Assembly (NCBI RefSeq): GCF_021496665.1
Contig: NZ_CP071246.1
Span: 744,001 to 808,000, forward strand
Length of the DNA stretch: 64,000 nt
Direction: 5' to 3'
From: Corynebacterium sp. CNCTC7651
GTDB lineage: Bacteria; Actinomycetota; Actinomycetes; Mycobacteriales; Mycobacteriaceae
Of this stretch, positions 17,924-26,715 are shown in pieces. Made by a program: the position numbers and the translations under genes. The number at the start of each line of letters is the position of its first letter. The first letter of the stretch is position 1. Below the pieces are notes generated by a model. The model ran no database searches and had not been told where the DNA came from. It saw nothing but the letters and a program-made list of their open reading frames with translations.

Positions 17924-19222
17924 ATGGACCCGCGCCGCGCCATTCCGCGCACCGATGCATTGCTCGCGCTTGTCGACGCTTCTTCGCACCCGCCCTTACA
18001 TCCCGCGAGCCTCAAGGCCATCGCTGCGCGGACGCAGGAACGGGCGCGACGCGGCGAGATCGCGCCGGGGGATGTGGAGGCCGAGTTCTTGGCGGGGGTG
18101 GCGCGTGGTGCGTCCACACTGACGCCGGTGATCAATTGCACCGGCGTGGTGGTGCACACCAACGTCGGCCGCGCGCCGCTCGGAGATGGCGCGGTGGAAG
18201 CGATGGCGCGCGCGGCCGGGTACGTGGACGTGGAGATGGATTTGGCCCGCGGGGAACGCTCCCGCGAGCGCGGCAAGCAGGCCACCGACGCGCTGCTGGC
18301 CGCGTGCCCCGCAGCGGAAGACGCGCTGGTGGTGAACAACGGCGCGGCTGCGCTCTTGCTTGCGGCGGCGACGTTCGCGGAACACAGCAAACTGGTGATT
18401 TCGCGCGGCGAGTTGATCGAGATCGGTGCCGGGTTCCGTCTGCCCGAGTTGATCGAGTCCGCGCGCGTGGAGCTTGTGGAGGTAGGCGCGACCAATCGCA
18501 CCCACCCGGCGGATTACGAGCGCGCCGCCGCTGCCGGGGCGAAGGCGCTTCTGAAGGTGCACCCGTCAAATTACCGGGTGGAAGGGTTTACGTCGCAAGT
18601 CAGCGTGGCGGAGCTGCGCGTGATCGCGGACGCGCACGGGGCGGCGCTGATTGTGGATACCGGCTCCGGCCTGCTCGCGCCGGATCCGGCGCTGCCGGAC
18701 GAGCCTGACGCGACAACCGCGCTGCGGGCGGGAGCGGACGTGGTGCTGTTCTCCGGCGACAAGCTGCTCGGCGGCCCGCAGGCCGGGGTGGTGCTGGGCC
18801 GCGCGGAGGCGATCGCGGCGATGCGCAAGCACCCGCTGGCGCGCGCGGTGCGGATCGACAAGGTGCGCCTTGCCGCGCTGGAGGCGACGCTTCGGCTGGC
18901 GCACAACCCCACGCACGCGTACCTGCACGCCGATCCCGCGCAGCTCAAGGCCCGCGCCGATGCGCTGGCCGCCGCTACCGGCGGTGAGGTCGTGCCCCAC
19001 GACGGCCGCGTCGGCGGCGGGGGAGCGCCCGGCCACCCGCTTCCGGGCTGGGCCGTGCGTTACGACGCTTCCTTTGCAGCGCCCCTGCGCCACCGCAACC
19101 CCGCAGTGCTGGGGCGCGTGCACGGCGGTCACCTGCTGATAGACCTGCGCTGCGTGCCGGAGGACCGCGACGGCGAAGTCGCCGCCGCGGTGCGGAACGT
19201 GATCGAGGAGGCGGGGAAGTGA
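17924..19222 (+). CDS. selA: L-seryl-tRNA(Sec) selenium transferase
   Basis: A 432-residue PLP enzyme that converts Ser-tRNA(Sec) to Sec-tRNA(Sec) using selenophosphate. The N-terminus R-A-I-P-R-T-D-A-L-L is typical of SelA, and the PLP lysine lies in F-S-G-D-K-L-L-G-G-P-Q-A-G near residue 285. G-A-x-N-R-T and D-T-G-S-G-L are also present. A strong GGGAGG ribosome site precedes the ATG. The TGA stop overlaps the GTG of selB by 4 nt, so the two are translationally coupled. Confidence 0.95.
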   Translation: MDPRRAIPRTDALLALVDASSHPPLHPASLKAIAARTQERARRGEIAPGDVEAEFLAGVARGASTLTPVINCTGVVVHTNVGRAPLGDGAVEAMARAAGYVDVEMDLARGERSRERGKQATDALLAACPAAEDALVVNNGAAALLLAAATFAEHSKLVISRGELIEIGAGFRLPELIESARVELVEVGATNRTHPADYERAAAAGAKALLKVHPSNYRVEGFTSQVSVAELRVIADAHGAALIVDTGSGLLAPDPALPDEPDATTALRAGADVVLFSGDKLLGGPQAGVVLGRAEAIAAMRKHPLARAVRIDKVRLAALEATLRLAHNPTHAYLHADPAQLKARADALAAATGGEVVPHDGRVGGGGAPGHPLPGWAVRYDASFAAPLRHRNPAVLGRVHGGHLLIDLRCVPEDRDGEVAAAVRNVIEEAGK

Positions 19223-20985
19223 GCTACGTCGTCGCCACCGCCGGGCACGTAGACCACGGCAAATCCACCCTGGTCAAGCGCTTGACCGGCATGGAGCCGG
19301 ACCGCTGGGAGGAGGAACGCCAGCGCGGGTTAACTATCGACCTGGGGTTTGTGTGGGCCGACATCGACGGCCAGGATGTCGCCTTCGTGGACGTACCGGG
19401 GCACGAGCGCTTTATCGCCAACATGCTCGCCGGTGTCGGCCCGGCCCCGGCGGTGATGCTGGTCGTGGCAGCGGATGAGGGCGTGATGGCCCAGACCGTG
19501 GAGCACATGGCGGCCATCGACGGCTTCGGCATCCGCACCGGCGTGATTGCGGTGACGAGGGCGGATCGGGCTGAAGGGGAGCGTCGTCAAACAACGCGTG
19601 CCCAGATCGCAGACGCGGTGGCGCGCACCACGCTCCAGGACTGGCCCGTGGTGGAGGTCTCCGCCGTCACCGGCGAGGGGCTGGACGAGCTGCGGACCGC
19701 GCTGGCCGAAGTGCTGCGGGCGGCGCCGGCACCGGACGCGGGGGCGCGGGTGCGGTTCTGGGTGGACCGCTCCTTCACGGTCAAGGGCGCGGGCACGGTG
19801 GTGACGGGCACGCTCACCGCGGGCACGATCCGCCCGGGCGACACACTTGCATTGCGCGGCGAGGAGGTCCAGGTGCGCTCCGTGCAGTCGGAGGACGCCC
19901 CGATCGACACCGCGACCCCGGCGCGTCGCGTGGCGCTGAATCTGCGCGGCGTAGACGCGGAGCGCGTGGGGCGCGGGGACGCGCTGACCACCCCGGGCGC
20001 ATGGCACCGCACCGCCTTGGTGGACGTGGTGCTTGCGGTATCGCCGCCGGAGGGCGGCACATGCGAGGAGTTGCCGCGCGAGGCCGTGGCGCACATCGGC
20101 ACCGCGGGCGTGGGCTGCCGGGTCCGTTCGCTCGGGCCGGCGTTCGCGCGGCTGACGCTGGAGGAGCCGCTGCCGCTCACACTCGGCGACACGATCGTGC
20201 TGCGCGGCACCGGCGGCCAGCGCATTTTGGCCGGCCTGACCGCGATTGACGTGGACCCGGAGCCGTTCACCCGCCGCGGCGACGCCGCCCGCCGAGCCGA
20301 GGAGCTCGATCCGGACCCGGACGTGAGCAGGGAGATCGCGCGCCGCGTCGCCGTTACGCCGGCGCACCTCGCGCGCCTCGGCTTCGAGGTGGGCGACACC
20401 CCGCCGGCGGGGTCTATCGCGTTTGCGGGCTACTGGATCCGCGCCGAACAGGTCATGTCGTGGAAAGAGCAGCTCATCGCCGCCGTGGCCGAGTATGAAC
20501 AAGCGAATCCGCTGGGTGCGGGGTTGTCGGTGGGGGCGGGCGTCGAAAAGCTTGGGCTCCCGGATGCCAAGCTGCTCCCGCTCGCGGCGGCCGCGGCGAA
20601 ACTCACGGTGCGCGGCGGCGTGATTAGCTCCGGGCGCGACCTGGACCTAGGGCCCGGGATTGCGAAGTTGGAGGCGCACCTCGAGCGCGACCCGTTCGCC
20701 GCGCCCGAGGCGCGCGACCTGGAGGCGTGGCACGTGGGTGCGAAGGAGCTCGCTGCTGCGGAGCGCGCGGGGCGAGTCATCCGTATCGCGGACGGCGTGG
20801 TGCTGCTGCCGGACGCGCCCGCCCGCGCCGCGGCGCTGCTGCGCGGCATCGAGCAGCCGTTCACCGCCTCCGACGCGCGCAAGGCGTGGGGCACAACGCG
20901 CCGCGTGGCCATCCCGCTGCTTGAACTGCTCGACGCGCAAGGAAAAACCCGCCGCGTGGCAGGCACGCAGCGGGTTGTGGTCTAG
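19219..20985 (+). CDS. selB: selenocysteine-specific elongation factor
   Basis: A 588-residue SelB that brings Sec-tRNA(Sec) to the ribosome at a UGA with a SECIS hairpin. G1 is G-H-V-D-H-G-K-S-T near residue 9, G3 is D-V-P-G-H-E-R-F and the G4 position has T-R-A-D, followed by EF-Tu-like domains 2 and 3. The last roughly 180 residues fit the winged-helix repeats that bind SECIS RNA. The GTG start overlaps the selA stop. A CGTCGAAAAGC copy of the dispersed motif lies at 20541, reading V-E-K-L. Confidence 0.95.
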   Translation: MSYVVATAGHVDHGKSTLVKRLTGMEPDRWEEERQRGLTIDLGFVWADIDGQDVAFVDVPGHERFIANMLAGVGPAPAVMLVVAADEGVMAQTVEHMAAIDGFGIRTGVIAVTRADRAEGERRQTTRAQIADAVARTTLQDWPVVEVSAVTGEGLDELRTALAEVLRAAPAPDAGARVRFWVDRSFTVKGAGTVVTGTLTAGTIRPGDTLALRGEEVQVRSVQSEDAPIDTATPARRVALNLRGVDAERVGRGDALTTPGAWHRTALVDVVLAVSPPEGGTCEELPREAVAHIGTAGVGCRVRSLGPAFARLTLEEPLPLTLGDTIVLRGTGGQRILAGLTAIDVDPEPFTRRGDAARRAEELDPDPDVSREIARRVAVTPAHLARLGFEVGDTPPAGSIAFAGYWIRAEQVMSWKEQLIAAVAEYEQANPLGAGLSVGAGVEKLGLPDAKLLPLAAAAAKLTVRGGVISSGRDLDLGPGIAKLEAHLERDPFAAPEARDLEAWHVGAKELAAAERAGRVIRIADGVVLLPDAPARAAALLRGIEQPFTASDARKAWGTTRRVAIPLLELLDAQGKTRRVAGTQRVVV

Positions 20986-20991
20986 CGGATT

Positions 20992-21414
20992 TTAAACGCC
21001 GTCCGTCTCAGCCGGGTCGTTGTCCGCGTCCGCCTTCGTCTCGTGGCGGGTGCCCGGCTCGTGCTCTGCCGGGGCGTAGATGGAGTACAGCTTCGCCGGC
21101 GCGTCCGACTCATTGACAAAGTTGTGCCACTTGCCGGCCGGGACGAACGCCGCCCAGTCCGCGCTGACAACCTGGTCAACCTCGAGGTCATCCTCGCTCG
21201 CGCCGATCTGCGCGCGCAGCTCGCCCTCTTCGAGGCGGAGGAACTGGTCGTGATCATCGTGGATCTCGGCGCCGATCTCGCCGCCGACCGGAATCGTCAT
21301 CACCGTCAGCTGCAGGTTCTTGCCGGTCCACAGGGTGTCGCGGAACGCCTCGTTGTCCAGCGTGGCCTTCTCGATGTCCACCACGTACGGGTTGGGGCCG
21401 TGATCGTTGCTCAT
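20992..21414 (-). CDS. cupin domain protein
   Basis: A 140-residue single-domain cupin. Motif 1 appears as E-I-H-D-D-H-D-Q-F-L-R-L-E-E-G-E (metal ligands His/His/Glu) and motif 2 as P-A-G-K-W-H-N-F. It resembles small metal-binding cupins of the sugar isomerase or dioxygenase fold; no substrate is evident. AAGGAG before the ATG supports the start. It is convergent with selB with only 6 nt between stop codons and no hairpin between them. There is no direct evidence that it belongs to the selenium block. Confidence 0.8.
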   Translation of the reverse strand: MSNDHGPNPYVVDIEKATLDNEAFRDTLWTGKNLQLTVMTIPVGGEIGAEIHDDHDQFLRLEEGELRAQIGASEDDLEVDQVVSADWAAFVPAGKWHNFVNESDAPAKLYSIYAPAEHEPGTRHETKADADNDPAETDGV

Positions 21415-21499
21415 GAGTGCTCCTTAGAATTCGCGGTTACGTACGTTTCCCACGGTAGCGACATTTCCCCGACACAGGCCACACTTACTGAGGTTTCGC

Positions 21500-22645
21500 T
21501 TACTTACGGTGCCGCCCCGCACCGCGTTTACCTGCGGCGATGCGCGCGTTGCGCCGCAGCCGCACCTTCTCCACCTCGGTGAGGTACTCGCTGGCGGCTT
21601 GGGGCATATCGCTTATCGACGACACCTTTCCCGCCACCTGCTTCACTTGCGCATGCTGCTCCTCCGGCGCGGCGTGACGCGCTCCGCGCACCTGGTCGTC
21701 CGGGATGTCCACGCGTCCGAAGATCTCTGTGGGGGCGGCGACGTCTTCGGGTCGGTCGGTGCCCGCGAGCGAGACGTAGCGCGCCGTGTGGCGCGGGCGG
21801 GGCGCGTCCTCCGGTGCCATGACGTGGTCCCGCTCCACGGTCACACCCCAGGATCCGTCGGCGAACTCCGTGATCTGCCACGGCACCAGCGGGCGCGGGT
21901 CCGGCACCTTGAGCGCGGGCACTGTCTCCAGGCCCTCCTCTGGGCCGGCGACGGAAAGCGCCGCCATGCCGTCGAGCAGGAACGCGCGGGCGTAGATGGG
22001 GCCGGGCTCCACTGCGGGCTGGGTGAGCCTGGCGAGGTCTGCCGCGGCGTCCTCGAGAATGTAGCCCAATTCCTCGTTGTCCGCCGCGTCGAAGCCGCCG
22101 AGCACCTTATCGCCCAGCGTCGCGGCCACAGCTTCGCCGATGCGGTGCAGCGCCACGAACCATTGGCCGGGGGAGCGGGCGATCAGTTCTTCCGCGGTGA
22201 ATTCCCCCCTTGCGGTGTCCACCACCATCATGTCGCCCGGGGGGAGCACGGTTGCGCCCTGGGGAACGTCGTTACGCGGCACCGCGAGCACCGGCGGAGG
22301 GAGGAGAACCTGGACGCGGAACGTGCCTGTTGCGGGGTCCAGTGCCACGGCTGCGGTGGTGAGGGGGCGGAGCAGGGAAGCGTCGATACGTATGAAATCC
22401 GTAAACCGCGCGCGGTCGGGGGCGGGCACCTCGCCCAGCACGGGACCCTGCGCCCCGCCGTCCCCGATGCGGCGCACCCGCCACGTGCCCGTGAGCGGGT
22501 TCGGCTCCAACGCGACGCGCAGGTACGCGGTGCCCACGTGGGTGCCGAACTCGGCGAAGAGCAGCGCCTGGATGGTGCCGGTGACGTCGATTTCCTCCGC
22601 CGCCGCCCACACGGACGGCGCGAGGGGGTAATGGCGAGTGCTCAT
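21500..22645 (-). CDS. hypothetical actinobacterial protein
   Basis: A 381-residue soluble protein of unknown function, without signal peptide or membrane helix. It is rich in Ala, Pro and acidic residues, ending in a basic tail (R-L-R-R-N-A-R-I-A-A-G-K-R-G-A-G-R-H-R-K), which may bind nucleic acid. TAAGGT lies 6 nt before the ATG, suggesting a leaderless transcript. One dispersed 11-mer copy at 21611 reads S-S-I-S-D here. I do not recognise a domain. Confidence 0.7.
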   Translation of the reverse strand: MSTRHYPLAPSVWAAAEEIDVTGTIQALLFAEFGTHVGTAYLRVALEPNPLTGTWRVRRIGDGGAQGPVLGEVPAPDRARFTDFIRIDASLLRPLTTAAVALDPATGTFRVQVLLPPPVLAVPRNDVPQGATVLPPGDMMVVDTARGEFTAEELIARSPGQWFVALHRIGEAVAATLGDKVLGGFDAADNEELGYILEDAAADLARLTQPAVEPGPIYARAFLLDGMAALSVAGPEEGLETVPALKVPDPRPLVPWQITEFADGSWGVTVERDHVMAPEDAPRPRHTARYVSLAGTDRPEDVAAPTEIFGRVDIPDDQVRGARHAAPEEQHAQVKQVAGKVSSISDMPQAASEYLTEVEKVRLRRNARIAAGKRGAGRHRK

Positions 22646-22676
22646 TGCACCACCTTAACCCGCACCGAGACCGTGC

Positions 22677-23606
22677 TTAGGCTGCGGCGGTTTCCTTGGT
22701 GCGGGCCTTGCCCACGAGCTTCACAATGGCGACGATGATGAAGCCGGTGATCAGGCCGAAGACCAGGGAGACGCCGGTGTCCACCAGCCAGCCGGCGAAC
22801 CCGCCGCCGACGGCCTCCGCGCCGCGCTCGATGATGTCGTGCGGCCAGTGCCAGCCGAACACCTCGTGGAAGCCGCGCACGATCAGGTGGCCGCCCACCC
22901 ACAGCATGGCGATGGTGCCAATCACGCCGATGGCGTTCAGCACGTGCGGCATGCCCTTCACTAGGGCGCGGCCGGTGCGCGGGGCGTTGCCGCGCTCGAT
23001 CATGCCGCGGCCGATGTCGTCGATCTTCACCAAGAGCGCAACCGCGCCGTACACCGCAATGGTGATGAAGATGCCCACCGCGATAAGCACGGCGGCTTCC
23101 ATCCAGATGGACTGGTCCGCGACCTCATCCAGCGCGATGATCATGATCTCCGCGCTGAGGATCAGGTCGGTGCGGATTGCGCTGTTGACCAGCGTTTCCT
23201 CGTCCTCCGGCGACTTGTTCACCGCGCGCTCTTGCTCCGCCTCGCTGTCAGCGGTGAGCTTGTGCAGGATCTTCTCGGCGCCCTCGAAACACAGGTACGC
23301 GCCGCCGAGCATGAGCAGCGGCGTGAGGGCCCACGGGGCGAACGCGTTGAGCAGGAGCGCGATCGGCAGGATGATGAGCAGCTTGTTGCGCAGCGAGCCC
23401 TTGGTGATCTTCCAGATCATCGGCAGCTCGCGCGCCGGGGTGACGTTGGAGACGTACTGCGGCGTCACTGCGGCATCGTCGATGACCACGCCGGCTGCCT
23501 TCGCGGACGTCTTCGCGGTAAGGGCCGCGACATCGTCGACGGAAGCGGCGGCGGTGCGGGCGATCAGTGCAACGTCATCAAGCAGGGCGAGGAGGCCACC
23601 GGCCAT
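22677..23606 (-). CDS. DUF808 (YedI-type) membrane protein
   Basis: A 309-residue inner-membrane protein of the DUF808 family. It begins M-A-G-G-L-L-A-L-L-D-D-V-A, the usual family start, preceded by AAAGGA, so I use 23606 although the frame is open further. The soluble first 70 residues are followed by about six hydrophobic segments, with an acidic loop (S-P-E-D-E-E-T-L) in the middle. The function is not known in any organism I can name. A terminator for the upstream ABC operon separates the two units. Confidence 0.85.
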   Translation of the reverse strand: MAGGLLALLDDVALIARTAAASVDDVAALTAKTSAKAAGVVIDDAAVTPQYVSNVTPARELPMIWKITKGSLRNKLLIILPIALLLNAFAPWALTPLLMLGGAYLCFEGAEKILHKLTADSEAEQERAVNKSPEDEETLVNSAIRTDLILSAEIMIIALDEVADQSIWMEAAVLIAVGIFITIAVYGAVALLVKIDDIGRGMIERGNAPRTGRALVKGMPHVLNAIGVIGTIAMLWVGGHLIVRGFHEVFGWHWPHDIIERGAEAVGGGFAGWLVDTGVSLVFGLITGFIIVAIVKLVGKARTKETAAA

Positions 23607-23640
23607 GCAGGATCCTTTCAGAAGGAAATAAGCAACGGGA

Positions 23641-23680
23641 AAAGAAAATACCACCTCCCGCGCGCTTGCGGGAGATGGCT
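23641..23680 (-). terminator. terminator of the peptide ABC operon
   Basis: On the minus strand CTCCCGC and GCGGGAG (23656-23675) pair around a 6 nt loop with flanking CCA/TGG pairs, followed by a T-rich tail (A-rich on the plus strand, 23636-23650). A GCTTTTCGACG copy of the dispersed motif lies at 23679-23689, between the stop codon at 23704 and the hairpin. Confidence 0.8.
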
Positions 23681-23703
23681 TTTCGACGATCGCAGGAAGA
23701 CGC

Positions 23704-25686
23704 TTAGACAGTCGTTTCCGTGCCCGCCGGGGCATCCGGGTTGTAGCGGATGCGGGTGCGGCCGCGCTCCACGTCCGGATCCGGAATCGGAATCGCGGAC
23801 AGCAGGGCCTTGGTGTACGGGTGCTGCGGGTTGTCGAAGACCTCGTCCGCCTCACCAAACTCCACGAAATCGCCCTTGTACATCACCGCCACGCGGTCGG
23901 AGAGGTGGCGCACCACAGACAGGTCGTGGGCGACGAAGAGGTAGGACAGGCCCAGCTCCCGCTTGAGGGATTCGAGCAGGTTGATCACACCGGCCTGGAT
24001 GGATACGTCGAGCGCGGACACCGGCTCATCCAGCACGATGATCGCCGGGTTAGTGGCCAGCGCGCGGGCGAGGCCGATGCGCTGGCGCTGGCCGCCGGAG
24101 AAGTGGCCCGGGAAGCGGTCGATCTGGGACTCGTCGAGGCCCACGGTGCGCATGAGCTCCGCGATGCGCGCGTCCTTGTCCCCCTCGTAGCCCAGCGCGT
24201 CCAGCGGCTCCTGGATGATCTCCTTGACCGTCATGCGCGGGTTGAGCGAGCTCATCGGGTCCTGGAACACCATCTGCAGGTTGCGGCGCGCCTTCTGGCG
24301 GGTCGAGGTGGTGAACTTGGAGGCGTCCTCGCCGCAGATGACGATGCGGCTGCCCGGTGCCGGGTCCAGGTTCATGATTTCCAGCAGCGTGGTGGTCTTG
24401 CCGGAGCCGGACTCGCCCACAATGGCCATGCACTCGCCGGCGCGCAGGTCGAAGGACACGTTCTTCACCGCGTGCACGGTGCCCACGCGGCGCTTCACCA
24501 GCGCACCCTTGGTCAGCGGGAACTCCTTGTTCAAGTTCTCCACCTCGAGGGTGACCTCGCGCTCCTCGCGCGGGATGCCCGCGTACTTATCCTCCGGCAG
24601 GACCGGGGTGGGATAGAGGGGCTTGCCATTCAGTTTGCCGCCCTGGATTTCGTCGTAACGAATGCAGGCAACCTCGTGGTTCGCCACGTCGCCCACCTGG
24701 ATCATCGGCGGCTCGCCCTCCAGGCACGCCTCCACAGCGATGGGGCAGCGCGGGGCGAACTGGCAGCGGGCCTTCATGTTCACCAGCTTCGGCGGCGTGC
24801 CCTCGATGTAGGTCAACGGCTCCGTGGACGGCTGGTCCACGCGCGGGGTGGAGCCGAGCAGACCGATGGAGTACGGCATGCGCGGCTGCTTGAAGATGGT
24901 GTGCACGTCGCCCTTCTCCACCGGGCGGCCGCCGTACATCACCAACACGTCGTCGGCGGTGCCGGCAACCACGCCCATGTCGTGGGTAATCATGATGCAG
25001 GCGGCGCCGGTCTCGCGCTGGGCCACCTTGATCACATCCAGGATCTGGGCCTGGATGGTCACGTCGAGCGCCGTCGTCGGCTCGTCCGCGATGATGATGT
25101 TCGGGTTGTTCGCAATCGCGATAGCGATCACCACACGCTGGCGCATACCGCCGGAAAACTCGTGCGGGAAGGACTTCAGGCGCTTCTTCGGCTCCGGGAT
25201 GCCCACGAGGTCCAGCAACTCCGCGGCGCGGTCCAAAGCCTTACCCTTCGGAATGTTGTCGTGCGCCTGCAGGGCTTCGACGAGCTGGGTGCCGATGTCA
25301 TACACCGGGGTCAACGCGGAGAGCGGGTCCTGGAAGATCATGCCGATCTCTTTGCCGCGAATCTTCGACATCTGCTTGTCGTTCTTCGTCAGCAACTCTT
25401 CGCCGCCGTACATGACGGAGCCGGAGACCTTCGCGTACTCCGGCAGCAGGCCCATGATGGCCATGGAGGTCACGGATTTGCCGGAGCCGGACTCGCCCAC
25501 GATGCCCAGGGTGCGGCCCCGGTAGAGGTCGAAGTCAACGCCGCGCACGGCGGAGACGACGCCGGCCTCGGACGGGAACGACACGTTGAGGCCGCGGACG
25601 CTGAGCACCGGGTCGCCGTACGGCTGATTCTGTGCGGCTGCGTTGTCGGCCGCGTTGTCGCCGCCGTTGAAAATGCTGGTTGTCAT
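23704..25686 (-). CDS. dipeptide/oligopeptide ABC transporter ATPase (fused DppD-DppF)
   Basis: A 660-residue protein with two ABC ATPase domains in one chain. The first spans about 27-330 (Walker A G-E-S-G-S-G-K-S, signature F-S-G-G-M-R-Q-R, Walker B I-I-I-A-D-E-P-T) and ends with the OppD-type Cys-containing region C-Q-F-A-P-R-C-P. The second spans about 370-640 (G-E-S-G-S-G-K-T, F-S-G-G-Q-R-Q-R, I-I-V-L-D-E-P-V). Together they replace the usual DppD/DppF pair and drive peptide uptake. The ATG overlaps the end of the permease gene by 4 nt and has GGAGG upstream. Confidence 0.93.
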   Translation of the reverse strand: MTTSIFNGGDNAADNAAAQNQPYGDPVLSVRGLNVSFPSEAGVVSAVRGVDFDLYRGRTLGIVGESGSGKSVTSMAIMGLLPEYAKVSGSVMYGGEELLTKNDKQMSKIRGKEIGMIFQDPLSALTPVYDIGTQLVEALQAHDNIPKGKALDRAAELLDLVGIPEPKKRLKSFPHEFSGGMRQRVVIAIAIANNPNIIIADEPTTALDVTIQAQILDVIKVAQRETGAACIMITHDMGVVAGTADDVLVMYGGRPVEKGDVHTIFKQPRMPYSIGLLGSTPRVDQPSTEPLTYIEGTPPKLVNMKARCQFAPRCPIAVEACLEGEPPMIQVGDVANHEVACIRYDEIQGGKLNGKPLYPTPVLPEDKYAGIPREEREVTLEVENLNKEFPLTKGALVKRRVGTVHAVKNVSFDLRAGECMAIVGESGSGKTTTLLEIMNLDPAPGSRIVICGEDASKFTTSTRQKARRNLQMVFQDPMSSLNPRMTVKEIIQEPLDALGYEGDKDARIAELMRTVGLDESQIDRFPGHFSGGQRQRIGLARALATNPAIIVLDEPVSALDVSIQAGVINLLESLKRELGLSYLFVAHDLSVVRHLSDRVAVMYKGDFVEFGEADEVFDNPQHPYTKALLSAIPIPDPDVERGRTRIRYNPDAPAGTETTV

Positions 25687-26705
25687 GCTCGGCCTCCGGA
25701 GTTCGAGTTCGGGTCAAACGCGTCGCGCATGCCGTCGGCGATAAACGCGAGCGAGACAGTGAGCAGGGTAAGCACGATGGCCGGGAAGTAGAACTGCCAC
25801 GGCGTGGTCAACAGCGTGCCGGTACCGGTCTGCAGCAGGGTACCCAAGGAAACGTCGGGAAGCTTCACGCCCAGGCCCAGGAAGGACAGCGCCGTCTCCG
25901 ACATGATGGTGGAGACCACGCCCATCATGAACTGGATGATCAGCAGGGAAGAGACGTTGGGGATGATGTGGCGCACGATCGTCTTCGGGCGGGAGACACC
26001 CATGAAGCGCGCGGCGCGCACGTAGTCGTTTTCTCTGATTGAAAGTGCAAGCGACCAAATCACACGTGCCGGGTACATCCAGCCGAATGCGATGAGCACG
26101 ATGGTGAGCACCTTCCAGTCACCACCGGAGCCGGAGACCAGCAGGGCGATCAGGAGGAAGGTCGGGACAGCCAGCATGAAGTGGATGACGGCCAGGACGA
26201 CCCTCTCCAGCGAGCCGCCGTACAGCGCAGCACCTGCGCCGATGATGGCGGAGAGGATAGTGATTGCCAACGCTGCGGGCACCGCGATGGTCAGGGAGCG
26301 GCCGAGGCCGTGCACAACCTGGGCGAACAGGTCATTGCCGGAGTCGGTGGTACCGAACCAGTGCTCGGCGCTGGGGCCGGTGGCCAGGTTGAAGAAGTCC
26401 GGCTCGTCGTACGCCCACGGGCTGATGAATTTGCCGAAGACGGCCAGGAGGACCAGCAGGAGGAAGATGATGGTGCCTACGACGGCCATGCGGTTGCGCA
26501 GGAAGCGTCGCAAGTAGATGCGCCCCTTGGACGTGCCGCGGAGGGAGGCTACCTGCGCTGGCGGCTCGTCGGTGACGACGCTGTCCGCCTGGCTGCTGGG
26601 GTCGGAGGTGGTGGTCATGTCGTTGACCGGGAGCGCGGCGTGCATCACACGCGTGCTGCCGCCCGCAGTTGTCTTGCGTGCCTCTTCAGGATTCCGGTTA
26701 GTCAT
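25683..26705 (-). CDS. peptide ABC transporter permease (DppC-like)
   Basis: A 340-residue permease with an unusually long polar N-terminus (about 65 residues) before the first helix R-N-R-M-A-V-V-G-T-I-I-F. Five to six membrane helices and the cytoplasmic EAA-like loop D-Y-V-R-A-A-R-F-M-G-V-S that docks on the ATPase are visible. An AAGGAG site 7 nt before the ATG at 26705 supports the long form. It lies 10 nt after the DppB-like gene and overlaps the ATPase gene. Confidence 0.92.
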   Translation of the reverse strand: MTNRNPEEARKTTAGGSTRVMHAALPVNDMTTTSDPSSQADSVVTDEPPAQVASLRGTSKGRIYLRRFLRNRMAVVGTIIFLLLVLLAVFGKFISPWAYDEPDFFNLATGPSAEHWFGTTDSGNDLFAQVVHGLGRSLTIAVPAALAITILSAIIGAGAALYGGSLERVVLAVIHFMLAVPTFLLIALLVSGSGGDWKVLTIVLIAFGWMYPARVIWSLALSIRENDYVRAARFMGVSRPKTIVRHIIPNVSSLLIIQFMMGVVSTIMSETALSFLGLGVKLPDVSLGTLLQTGTGTLLTTPWQFYFPAIVLTLLTVSLAFIADGMRDAFDPNSNSGGRA

Positions 26706-26715
26706 AGCAGGCTCC

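Noticed and set aside
23083..23094. CGATAAGCACGG in the DUF808 gene as another copy of the dispersed motif
   Set aside because: It lacks the CGT that begins the 11-mer, so it was not counted.
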